Shown piece by piece: positions 45,360-57,260 of a DNA stretch of 64,000 bases (the first letter of the stretch is position 1; every line of letters starts with the position of its first letter). The translations under genes were made by a program, and so were the position numbers. The notes beneath the pieces are model-generated. The model was not told the origin of the DNA and searched no databases. It was given only the letters and a program-made list of their open reading frames with translations. Source of the DNA: Eutypella sp. D-1 (Eukaryota; Ascomycota; Sordariomycetes; Xylariales; Diatrypaceae); assembly GCA_023313575.1 (NCBI GenBank), contig JAJTTP010000006.1:186001-250000 (forward strand), written 5' to 3'.

Positions 45360-47202
45360 AATCCTTTCGTTGGTTCTGCACATGTTTTGCGCGGCTGGGG
45401 GTTCGAGAACCACCTTCTGCATTGTTACGGCATTCCTGGTTTGGTAAGGCGGTAGGATAGACGGTCGGATGAACAATGACCGGCCCGGCCACTTCTTCGT
45501 TAGACTAGAGGAGGACGGGGTTACATATGACGATGCTTATGACGAGGAGGGCACGAATCCTCTTCCGCGCAAGTGGTCATTCAGCCTCGACGCACGGGAA
45601 ACGAGGCACCCAAGAGGAAGAAGATGAGAATGAGAATGCATACCAGGCTCACGAAGGTATAGATTGGCCGGGAGGGAAAAAAGGACATGCATGCATCAAG
45701 AAGGAAAAAAGATTCACTCATGTCACAACGGGGTGGGCTCGAGCGGTAGGCGCGCCAAAAGAAAGAAAGAAAAAAACCCCGCATCGCGCCACAAGCGCGA
45801 AGAAAGAAAAGGGCGGGATGATAAAGCGCAAAGGAACAGACGCACTTGGCACGCAGACACACGAGACTTAGTAGTAGTTTTTTTTTTACTGGGATAGACT
45901 TCGGATATCTTTTTTTTTCTTATTTTTCCTTTCACACACCAATATGTCGTGTTAATCGTGACCAGACCATCGGTGGGCGGTGTTAATTCACATAAGTCTA
46001 ATTTTTATGGTGGTTATTGTATATCATTCCTCGCTGCTTGTCGGACGGCTGAATTATTCTTGTATGCCTTTATGAATAGCCCCCCCCCCCCCCCCCCCCC
46101 AAACCCCGTCGAGTTCTTTTCCCGGTCTATTTATTTCTTGGACTAATTCGTTATTCATCTCAGTGTATGCTGTATTGTGGACGTGTTGCATCTGAGGGCT
46201 CTCTTCATGCGGTGTAGCGCAATCACCGCCCGTGTGTTAGTCATGATCACAATATCTGGTAGAGCTATAGCCATCCGTCTATCACCCTATTGAATGGAAT
46301 GGACCCCTAGAGCGAGGCAAAAGGGGGGGCGGGGGATGGTTACGACGCCGGCTTGTCTAGCTGACGGGACGCTTTTCTTTTTCGCTTTGCTTCCCATGCG
46401 GTGGCTTGATGGGTAGGCCGGGCAGGCTAGACGCATATCTGGGATATCACGTCGAATGAGCTAAGGGTCCTGATGGCACACCGGCAGACCTGCCGGGTCC
46501 TCTCTCTATGATAAAAAAGGGCCCGGGGGGGAGGAGGTTGCCGGCCGAATCCCGAAGTCAAGACGGCTAAGAACCGCCCGACTTCCCTGCTAGTGGGGGT
46601 CTATTGATGTCGGGAGCGAGCCGGCTGGAGCAGATACGCTTTGTATTTAGAGCGGAGGACTAGCACTCCAGGTGAGAGAGAGGAATTTCAGTATGTCCAG
46701 CAGTGGAAATTTCTCGATCAGTCGTTTTACCCCTGGTTCAGTGAGGTCTTCACAACTCTTGCTGTAGGAACTGAGCCTTCTGTGACAGCCCCCAGCCCCC
46801 AGCCCCCATGTGTTCACGCACGCAAGACGACGAAAGAGCTATCGGCCTACGACGTGATGGAGACGACGTGCCGAATCTCGCGAAGAGAACGTTCGAAACC
46901 CCTTGCTAAGGTTACTCTCTTTAGATCCGGGCACGAGGTAGGCGGGTGGGCCCGGCCCCGTTCCATAGTACCCCTTTTTCTTTCAGCGCCCCCTCCCTCC
47001 CCTTGGCAAAGAAAAAAAACCAGACTAACAGATAAGCGAGAGCCATAAAAATACGATCCCAAAAGTCGGCACTAAACATCGCGCGCACAAGTGGGTTAGG
47101 TAGGGAGTTTGAAATTTTTTTTTCACATCGTCGTCTCACAAGTTTTGGGTGTTTCCATACATAAGTCGAAAATCCGCGCGGTTTAGCCACCATGATTGGT
47201 TT
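45360..47202. other. Intergenic between ARB1 and tRNA-Gln
   Basis: Contains A/G-rich and T-rich tracts (45590-45935) and a run of 21 C at 46080-46100. Frames at 45527-45935 on both strands reflect these purine/pyrimidine tracts. The frames at 46641-47048 (+) and 46921-47310 (-) overlap each other. No gene is supported. Confidence 0.5.
46080..46100. repeat. Homopolymer run of 21 C
   Basis: Twenty-one consecutive C residues on the plus strand, the second such tract in the window. Confidence 0.85.
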
Positions 47203-47337
47203 GGTCGATTCGTCTAGTGGTGAGGACGGTGGATTCTGATGTTCACACTGAGCATAACCACGAGATGTGTGTGTTTGCTCGTTATGTTTGTTCGTTCGGG
47301 TCTTCCACAAACCTCGGTTCGATCCCGAGATCGACCT
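47203..47337 (+). tRNA. tRNA-Gln(CTG) with a 63-nt intron
   Basis: The acceptor stem GGTCGAT (47203-47209) pairs perfectly with ATCGACC (47330-47336), followed by discriminator T (47337), as in eukaryotic glutamine tRNAs. The D-arm is GTCTAGTGGTGAGGAC. The anticodon stem is GTGGA (47229-47233) with TCCAC (47304-47308); the loop TTCTGA gives anticodon CTG (47236-47238), decoding CAG. The T-arm is CTCGG/CCGAG around TTCGATC. The intron, 47240-47302, lies at the canonical site after base 37. A T7 pol III terminator follows at 47347-47353. This is the only feature I can support between 45.4 and 59.2 kb. Confidence 0.9.
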
Positions 47338-47346
47338 ACGAATTTC

Positions 47347-47353
47347 TTTTTTT
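47347..47353 (+). terminator. RNA polymerase III terminator of tRNA-Gln
   Basis: Seven T residues starting nine bases after the discriminator base. Confidence 0.65.
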
Positions 47354-50300
47354 GTTTTGCCCTCCTATCTACTCGCGCTCCTTTTTGGGGACTTACTCTT
47401 TGCAAGCAGATGGTAATAGAGCAGCAGCTTCCTTCATCTTAAGGGGTGTCTTGAGCGTGACATCTGTATTGCTAGATTCTCCTTCTCGCGATCAGAATCT
47501 CGGAATTTCCAGTCCAAACAGTGGCGACTGTACCCTTGCTGATGATATTACACTGGTAAATATTTAAGGAGAATGATAGATACATATATGGTTAAGGCGC
47601 CATGAAGCAGATGCGTCTAGTCGGATCTTTCACATCATATTTTTGTCAGCCAGGAAGAGCAAGGATAAGAAGAAACAGGTCAATAGGCAAACGAAGTCAT
47701 TTTCTAGCAAGTAACATATATTTATCCATTTCCATTCAACACTCGATGGCTCGCAGGATTATATTATGTTTTTGAGGAAGTCTTAGCCGGCAAATGCGTA
47801 CATGACCACTGCTTAGGGAAGCTCATCCTCTCAACGATCCTTTCGCAGGGCTATAACTGGGTCTGGTCGAACCAGAAGGTGCGCATATGTTCATCAAGGT
47901 GGAATGCTAGACCGTAGGAAGTGGTGGCGTAAGGATGGAGAGTTGAGAATCACGTAACTATGTACCCCTATTCCATACCGCTAGATCCAAGCGTTACCAG
48001 TAGCAAAGCCTCATCATAATGGTATAAAAATGATATATACACTATTGATCAGTGGCACGTATACTATCCTTCATCGCCATGACCAATGATTGATCTTCTT
48101 GTGGTCATCAGATTAAACACACCAGGGGTGCAGGTATATACTGTCTCAATCTGATTACGCCGCGGCTTGTTTTTATCGCCTAGTAGGCGCCTCTCTAGAG
48201 CTGCCGGGACGATCCGGAAAAATAGCAAAAGCAAAAGCCAAATTCCGAAATCATGGAAGAGTATGACAGAGGCAGCCCTGTTTATACAATCGAATTTATT
48301 GAAGCTCGGCAGGTACTCGTAAGTATCCTGAGTAACACATCAAGCCCGATCGCCAAAGTAGTCAAACGAGCCAATCGTCCACCGGCACTCCTGAGTCGGT
48401 ACAATGCCTGGACGTAGTATGTAGTATGACGAACCAGGCAGGCGTTGAACAAAATAAGTAAGCCACTATTTGACAAAAACTAATAAAAACAGTAATGATT
48501 TTATTATTTTATTCACTTTTATTTTGTAAGGTTAATTTACCAAAGTAGGGTACGCACCATCCAGAAAGCCATGCGTGCGATCCGCGGAGAATATAGCGTC
48601 GGCATAGATCGCGGGTATCTGACGAGGCCTCGATCCCCCTTCCGTCAAATCATCTTCGGACGAGAGCGCCTTGTCGATGACGGGCATAGGTAGATGTGTA
48701 GGTAGTGAAGTATCAGTTATGACACTTGACATACAGATACATGTCGGTTTTAGCTAGAGGCAAGCGCTGAAGTTCCCCTGGCGCCCCCCACTCTACTGTA
48801 CAGGTCGATTCTGCCACGTCTGCATGCGTGCGGTATGCAGGGTCTTGCAATCTATACTTCCTCCCCAACCCCCTCACCACCTCCCAGGCGTCTTATTGTG
48901 TGATGTTGGGGTTTTCGATATGTTTGGGAACTTGCTGCCCAGTTGCCGGTGTCTTGATTCCAAGCACACGAGTGAATTTTATCATTCGGTGAAGCCCAAG
49001 GTACGTACTTGCATGCTTGATCATATCTACTTGACTATTCTACCGGCCGATATAGATGACTTTTCCACTGCGTCGGTCCCGATGTGCAAGGGTGCAAAGC
49101 CGCCACGTGTGGGGGTTGTCGGATGCTCACGCACACTGTACCGCTCGGTATCGCATTGTACATCATTGCCGCGCAGCAGATCCCAGCTGAAAATCATGGC
49201 CTGGGGTATTGCGGCTCGGTGAGGCTCGCAAATCAAACCGTGGTAATGCAATCGCCTCTTATTACCATGTTCACTAATCATGCCAGCAGTTGGAAAGAGG
49301 CGTAGGCGCAGGCGCCGCACAACGTACTGGATTTCATAGGACCAGTCTAGTTCTGCGCGAAGGTATTTACGCACACGCAAGCGCTCCCTCCCTGACATGA
49401 GGAGGGCGATTCTGATATCAATGTGGCCTAAGCGAAATATTGGTAACGGGTGTCTCCAGCCGCGTCACCTAGTGGCGAACCAACGCAGCCGTATCTGGGA
49501 AGGTGGATGAGCCTTCTATCGATATAAAGCCCTGCTAGGAGTGAGATTGATGTGGGAAACCACGTCACTTTTCAATATATTCCACGAGGGATGGATAGTC
49601 TCCTAAGCCCCAAGTCTCTAGATCATGTGCCATTTCTATTTACGGGATAGAAACCCCACGATCGCTGGCTAGTGCCTTCGAGCACGGCGATTCTCCGGTC
49701 AGCAAAGGTGGATATATCTATACCACCGCGTTACATATCAATCTCCGTCTGGAGCTCAATGACAGTGGCCACAGAGGCATCGTACGGAAGGGTGTAGTAC
49801 CCGGATCTCAGCTCTGGCTCTTGCTTGCGACGGACTTGACTAGGCCGGGGAAGGCTCGCTGCCATACTACGCAATTCCGTCGTAGCAGGTGGGTGCTACG
49901 TAGTGAACCTGACACTGGGCATCGTGATGTGTAGGTGTAAGGAATTAATAGTTCAGCGCTGAATTCTGGATACAGTGCGCCGCCACCAGCTACCTGAACC
50001 GGACATCCAAAACTTCTATGGGGGCGTTGTTTAATGACCAGTCAAAGAGATAGGGGTAATTGGACACTAAAATCAGCTGCATTTGTGCCTAGGAGAAAGG
50101 GGCCCAGGGGGTTTTTCGGCACGTTATCCGCTGCCTCTTTCCCCTGCGATGCGTGGCGTATACAATGGTGTTATAATGGTTGGAACTTAATAGTCTAACA
50201 TATTACGACACGGTTTGAACCCGTGAAACACGGCGGTAGAATGTGAGGCAAAAGTCGGACAATAAAATTGATATTGAATTCTCACAAACCCCGAATCCCT

Positions 50301-52531
50301 TCATGTGAGAAGGCGGAAAGGCAGTGTGCGGAGGCTGTTCGACGGTTAGGCACGGTAGGTAATTGCGTACTTCGTTAAATGCGATGAAGAAAAGTAAATG
50401 TCAAGGACTGTTATGACGCAAGGCAATGCTACGCATCATGACGAGGCGAATGGTTACGTAGCAGCTCATTCGAGGAACCCGAGAGCCCGGTAAGTCGAGG
50501 CCGTCTCTCGTGTTGGAACCCGGGAAGGCGGTTAAGCTGCTGCAGGTTTGCAGCCAAGTGCGAGGTCGCACGAGATCGTCTCAAATCCCTCCCCACGTTC
50601 TCAAGTAGTTTAGCTCGAGGCCCGAATGATATTTTGGTAGAGTTACGATGCCTGAGCTCGGGACAGCCTCGATGCGGCGGCCTCTAGTAGGGAGGTCGCA
50701 TGGCATGGACATGACACAGCATGGATGGCACTTACACAGACTTCACCTACAACGTCCCAACAAATCGGTTCAAAACAGTAGCGGTAAATATAGGGCGCAC
50801 ACGGGAAGCCGCATATGCATCGTCGTCATACGCGCGAGCCCGCATGCCGGTAGAATGTTGGAATGGGGCGGCGCGCATCCACTGGTCGAGAGAGGCGACA
50901 AAAGCGCTGGTTTGTTCGCATGATCTTGTGAACCAACCCTGCGCACCGACGTCAAGCAATGCCAACTAGCCAGCGGAACACTGAAATTCCATATTTGTGA
51001 CCTTAATTAACCATAATCATGATGGCAGAGCCCCAATGAAAAGGTTTATTCAAGGCTAACCTATCCGCTGTCGGTGACATGATATCCAGAAAATCCAGCT
51101 CAAGATTCAGGAAAGTGTGCGGATGTCTCGTGATACGCGGGGCCGCCTATCTTTTGCATCAAACAATCAACCCAGCACCACTGAGTCTACTGCGAACAGC
51201 CGCACCCGCGGGGCTCGCACAGCTGCGACGCCGACATTAAGGCGGAGGGAGCTCCGACCTCGCACGCAATGTCTTAGGACGCGCGCGCCTGTGATGCTAC
51301 GTGACGAAATGGCGGGGGAACGCCGAACGGCTTTTTGTCGCTCTGTGACAGCGTATCGCTATGGTAGAGTCAACAATCCGCGCTGATTGAATAGATGGGA
51401 GGCGGCGGCTGTGGTGGGACAAACGGAGGACCACGTCAGGTATCGTTGCGGTTCTCCCTGTGAGACCATGAAGCCTCCCCCCTCCCACAAAATTATCGAT
51501 CTGCTCTTCCAAGCTCCATCTTATGGATCAGACACAAGCATGTGTTGTGGCCATCTCATCCAGGGGCAGGACCCCGATCTTTCCGATGATGGCCCTGAAT
51601 GGCCCTGATGCAGAGTCGATCCCACCATCACTGGCAATATCCATTGGACGTAAAACCACGAATGAGATCAAGTCCGATTACATTTTGAGCACAGTATGAA
51701 GGGCAGAGGTCTTAGGCAGAACAAAACAAAGCAAAACCAACAAAAAAGAAGCAAGACGGTTATTGATGCCCGGTAATCATTGAAGTGGCAATCAAAGTAC
51801 ATAGGAGGGGTGGAGGTGGGAAGGGGGGTCCCACACCGCGAATGCGCTCGCCTGCTCGTTGTCTCACCCCGGTCGAATATTCAAACAAAAGAAGGGTAAC
51901 TGATCAGCGACTGGAAGGGTGTGTTGAGGCAACCCAAGAGCGGGCAGGACAACTCGGACGCTAGATCGCTAGATAGAAAAAAAAATTATATACGATAGAG
52001 AAGGCAAATTAAACAAACAAAAAAGATGACGATGCAATCTCGGAACCCTTTGGAGTTTGGCCCCCCCGAGGATCGTTGCTAGACTCGGTGCCTCGTAGAC
52101 CCAGTTTCGGCTCGGACTGCCCGCATGGCATTGCACAGTACCAGCTTCATCTGAGTCTTGGAACCACCCATCATTCATTGGGATACGTGTGAGACCAATA
52201 ATTGGCCAATGTATGATTGGCAAGTAGCGACCGCGACAGCTTAACATTTGGACTGGGAGCTTTGCTAGATACCGAGGCAGAAACTACCTAAGTATAACAT
52301 ACCGAATTCGGGCCGTTCATTCGTATTCACATCGGATCCGATGGGACTGACCATATAGGCTTAGTTCCTGCTTTCGTCGTCGGCGCACGCCGTATTACAA
52401 ATGAGAGAAAAATGCTGCTGCATACGACTACAAACAGCGGTTGGAGAAGACTAGACTAGGCGTACTGAGGCTAGAATCAACCAAGCCACCCGGCAGAATA
52501 GTACCCCCGAGGCTTTGACGGAAGCAGTCTG

Positions 52532-52577
52532 ACTGACTATAAGAGAATTACTTGTAGGTAATTCTCTTATAGTCAGT
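52532..52577. repeat. Perfect 20-bp inverted repeat with a 6-nt loop
   Basis: The arm 52532-52551 is exactly complementary to 52558-52577, with TTGTAG between. The symmetry stops at the bases outside. It could form a strong hairpin or cruciform, or be a minimal foldback element. Confidence 0.9.
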
Positions 52578-54449
52578 GGTGGGAGCCAGCCAGAGGAAGA
52601 ATCCCGGCAGTAGAATACAATCCGAAATCTTGAACACCGCAAAAAGCGGATGCCGACAACTTGCCGCGGACCGAGAGGCAAGGGGGAAAAAAACGTGGGA
52701 AAAGATACCAACCTAATAAGTGTGTGGTAGTCAGCTAACTAGTGAATGCCCGACAGATGGTATAAGTATGGTAGTTGCAGTGAATTGGCGATGCTGGTTT
52801 GTCAATTACCCAGCTAGGGGATCAACTAATAGGACCAAATTAGTCCCAGTCCGGTTTGTTTTTCAGCTAAGGAGAAGCCAGCCCGGGGGACAAGTTAATA
52901 ATGGAACAGAGCCTCATGCTAACGGTGTCTAGGTGCTGATTGGCCTGTAGAGCTGTTCGGCGCTTTCAGCCACATATGTAAAGAATCCAGAAGTTAAAGC
53001 CAATCAGGCTCGAATGGCTGGCTACTCAAGCTACCCTACGATGTCATGCCCAGCATGTACGGGGGATACCGGGCTTGTGCGAAAGGGCCGAAACCCTGCT
53101 CTGTTCTGATACGCAAAGTAGCATTGATGTGTCTAAAGGGTTAACGGCGTCCATTACCCCTTCTTCCATCCTACTCTCTTGATGGTGCCGCGGGCGCTCC
53201 GGATGGCGACGATTAAGAGTACTATGTAAATGTATATACTATCACATTCAGGCCCTTGGCGCTGATGTGGGGTGGGGAAGGGGTGAGACAACACGACGCA
53301 GAAGCTGTGTAGGTGATCCCCTCTCTCTGATAGGCGCGACCGTTCGCCTGGGACTCTGGCGCTGCATGCTCCCGGGACGGGTGAGGGATCTCGTGCCTGT
53401 GTAGCAGCAGACGTAGTGCGGCAGGTAAAGATAGTGTATATTGCCTTACCTACCATGCGAGGACCCGGAAGGGAGCACGGTGGGCCATCCATTCACTGTA
53501 AGCGGCTATATTGTATGGCCGCCAACACAAGATGGACGATATTCGCCTCCTTTCGAGCTCTCGGCGGGATGCAAAGATCCGGGAGAGTATGATCGCGAGC
53601 CAGGTAACTCGCCTCGAATTCATCAGTATCCTGGCATATATGGACCGGACATGTGTGATAATACTTAGGCTTCTAGCTGGCAAGCAAAGGAAGGATCTCC
53701 TTGATAACCATTGAGTGTGTTCACCTGACCAAGCTGCCTATCTTCCTGGCTACCTAAAGACCGACCCAGATCATTCATCTTGATCACTTTGGCCATGGGA
53801 TTCGGTGTTTGCGACGTATCAGATTTTGCCCCTCCCCTTGTCTACCCCCAGCCGAGAAACAGTCAATGGAAACCAGGACTCTGCACGGGAACCCCTGGCT
53901 TACAATGAATGATACTATAGTCGTGGATATAGCTGCGGAACACCCAGACACCCTGACACCGCCGTCGAGTGCGGCTGCTCCTCGTGGGTAGCCCTGGTGT
54001 TGGGCGCCAATGGTAACTGAAAGGAGCAATGTGGAGGGTAGGGCACATGGTAAGCTTGGGCAGCGAATCGTCGATGCGAACCCGGTCGGAATTCTCGGTT
54101 AGCTATTGTTGTTGTACTCCCCCTCCACTCCCTTCAAATCCCGAACCTAGCGACCTCCGGATGTTCATTCGAAGTCAAATTTGACGATGAACCTAGACGC
54201 GCTCCGCCGTGTAGACGCGTTCTTACCCTTGATCTTATGCAGGGGGGGGGGCAATGTGGTATCCCGCCATGACAGGGCAAGGCAGTGTCAAGGTTTAAGG
54301 GGAGTTGGGAGGGAGAGTGCGCTGCACATATGCGCCCAATCCAATCTTAGGGTCACGATTGGGCTGTAAATGATTCAGAAGGTCTAGACCGGCCTCTCGG
54401 GCTGTGGAGAAAAGGTAAAGCCGCTGAGCCTCCTCCACTGGAATCTGGA

Positions 54450-54725
54450 CTAGACCTCGCTTTGACATCCAGGTCTGCTCCCGGCATAAATCACCACTAA
54501 TATGCCGGACCCGATGAGTAGAAACGAGACACTTGTAACTACGACCGGTATCCCGAGGAGGTGCTCGTGCCAGAAAACATGGTCATGAGTCCAGTCCTGC
54601 AGCGTGGTGCCATTCATTAGATGGCCTGGCACCTTGATGTGTGAGGTAGGGGATCCCAGGAGAATATGCATCAAAGTCTTCGACATATGCGGCACCACAA
54701 GTACTCCGTAGTTAATTACATACAT
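54450..54725 (-). pseudogene. Possible exon or remnant of a small membrane protein
   Basis: A 91-codon minus-strand frame contains HVFWHEHLLG followed by a clear membrane-type segment (IPVVVTSVSFLLIGSGILVVIYA) and a short polar tail to the stop at 54450-54452. Upstream on the same strand (about 54770-54905), another frame reads FFDDLRPNSSCHASHSH and ends in AAYIIALDVG at a GTGAGC donor. The two might be exons of one gene, but I cannot find a complete start-to-stop model. It may be a decayed gene copy or chance. No family is recognised. Confidence 0.2.
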
Positions 54726-57207
54726 ACATGATGAACTAAGAAGATATAGGGCGATAGAGAAAGCTCACCGCCTACGTCTAGGGCAATGATATAGGCGGCG
54801 GATACCGGGAGAGCAGATGAGAGGCTATGAAATTGAGGGTAGCGATGACTATGAGATGCATGACATGACGAATTTGGTCTTAGATCGTCGAAGAATTGAC
54901 AATATGCATGTCATATCCGGTGACAAAGGCCAGGGGTGACGACGATGGTCGGTAAGACCAGGAATAGCAACTGTAGACTATAGAATAGGGCTTGATAGTG
55001 ACAAAGTTCTGTTACATTCACATTTTAAAAGTCCGAAGAGGTGAGAGCCAATACACATAGCGGGCGTGATTAATTATCGGCGTATCAGGGGTTTGTAGCT
55101 TGATCGGGAGAAGGGAAGAAGAAGCAAATGACAAAAAGAGAGAAAATGCAAAGTATTCGGGCGGTGGTCCAGTCTCCCGTGCTGTGTGTTCGTTGGAGGC
55201 CTGGCAGGGAATCCATTATTACGAACATGCAAACATGCCGGCGCCTTACGATTTGTAAAAGAACTGACGTTATTCGGGAAAATGCGTAAGCGAAAAGGAA
55301 AGCCGCTCCAAGTTGTTCAGTTAAGGAACGTGATACCCTCATGTGCGCTGAAGGTGAAAAAGAGCTGGAAAAGAAAAGCCAAGGTAGTCTAGGGCTAGGC
55401 GGGCCAGGCGGGCCCTAAGATATTCCAATGGGCAGTTTAATGTAATTAGGGCCAGCCCAGTTCCGTGTAACTCCGGGCGGAAGTCGCTAGGCATGCGCCG
55501 ATAAGCGCCGCCCGCCGCTGCCGACATCAGTGGCTTCAAACCTCCCCTAAGTAGGTACCTAAGTAGTTCTAAATATGTATCTGCCTAGGAATGCTAGAGC
55601 ACCGGCTGAACCCTTCAAGATTTCTTAAGTCCGTATAGTAAGTTTAGTACTAAAGACGGCAAGGTGACAGAATGACAGGCACACGCGAGTCAGGCTTGTT
55701 TCGGGCATGATCCGTATGAACTCACAATTTCGAATACAGCCAGATTTGGATACCTACTCACACAACGGGATGAACCCCATAAGATGCTAAGTAGCTCTGA
55801 GAGTAGAATGGTAAACTTGGTGATGCGATTCAAATTGCTATACATATATACATACACATACGTATATACACCCACAGGCGAAAACGACATGCGCTACATA
55901 CAAATATGTATAGCTTTATCCACCCAATCTCAGTATGTAGTTCCATTTCATAATAGGTACCTCTTATTAAAGGGCTTCATGATTAAAACTTAACCAAACA
56001 GATGTTAAGTAGGTTGACTGGTTGGCTGACAGCCTTTGGAAGTTAGGTGACCAGACCGGGTTGGGTTAATCAATTACTTAGACTTTCAGTGATAGCATGT
56101 ACTATAATACCTCGTCAAATATGTAGCTAGAATGTAGGTAGTAGGAGGACTCCGCCGCCCGCGCTCAATCCAGGTCCGCTTACCATTTGTTCACCTGGGC
56201 GGCCTGGGCGAGCTCCGGTGGTCTGGCCCCGGGAGAAGAGGGGCTAGTGAGCAATGTGGTTGGATTTCTACCTAATGCTTGTAACAAGTATATCCATGAC
56301 CTACTGTACCTAAGGCTTGTACATACCACCTAGCCTCGAGCCCTACCACATATCCATAGTAGACTGGTATTCCTCGTAGCCCTGAAGCGGACCTATACCT
56401 ACCTAGGTACTACCCTCCCTTCCCTAGATAGGTCGTCTCTTGAGTGCATTTCCGGCCGTCCACCCTCCCCCCTTTTCTGCCCCCCTTGCCAAATGCTACC
56501 CGAGGACCCTGAAAATCCCACCGGAATCTTATGTAAGTTGTTGTTGTCCTGGCCGGCCTAGGCCACCACACGCACTGCATGTACCGCACAGGGCGGAAGG
56601 GACATGAGGTCGCAGGCTTACGGACCCTTAAACCCTTCTATGATTTACAATGCTGCTTTATATACCTGTAGACTTGCCTACCTACCGAGATACTTACACA
56701 CGTGCATAGCTAGATGTATGCATATCTTAGACATATGGAAATAGGTGTTATAGCAGTTAATTACGTATCTACTCTATATGTACCTAAGCATGTAGGACCT
56801 CTTACTGGACTGCCCAAGGCTGCTTGGGTTTCCTAGGCTCGTTGGTCAAGCTATCTGGGTAAGGTTATCCGCCGCCCGCCGCAGCGGCCCCATCTTTGTA
56901 CTGGACCTCCTCCCCTGGGCAGGTTTCCTAGCTGCCCTGCCGGGCAATCTAGATACACCAATGTTGTATTTGGTAGATAATATCTGGTAGGCTATACCCA
57001 GTAAGTGAGTGGGGGAGAGGGGGGGGTGTTTAGGGTCTATGGGTGAAAAAGGAGTTTTTTAAAAAAGCTCTTAAGAGGTAGTTCTCAATAAGCAGCCGAA
57101 ATCTAGATTCTTTAGCGCCAACTGATCAGTCAATAAGTACACAGTACTTTAGTATGTATGCATGTAACTTAACACGCAGATTAGGACCCTGCCGATCTGC
57201 GTTGCCT

Positions 57208-57260
57208 CATCGCCCATCCCATCCCCATCCCATCCCATTTCATCCCATCCTGCCCATCCT
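57208..57260. repeat. (CCCAT)-type simple sequence
   Basis: Irregular repeats of CCCATCC/CCATCCCAT followed by CCTGCCCATC units. Confidence 0.65.

Noticed and set aside
45395..45412. GGGTTCGAGAACC, a B-box-like string after ARB1
   Set aside because: It is a short palindrome without the surrounding tRNA stems.
48824..49398. Frames on both strands of 120-130 codons in the desert
   Set aside because: They overlap each other, lack splice partners and recognisable content, and probably reflect a GC-richer patch only.
50205..50230. Minus-strand T-arm-like sequence (CACGGGTTCAAACCGTG)
   Set aside because: The loop begins with G, and no acceptor stem, D-arm or anticodon arm can be found around it, so it is not a tRNA.
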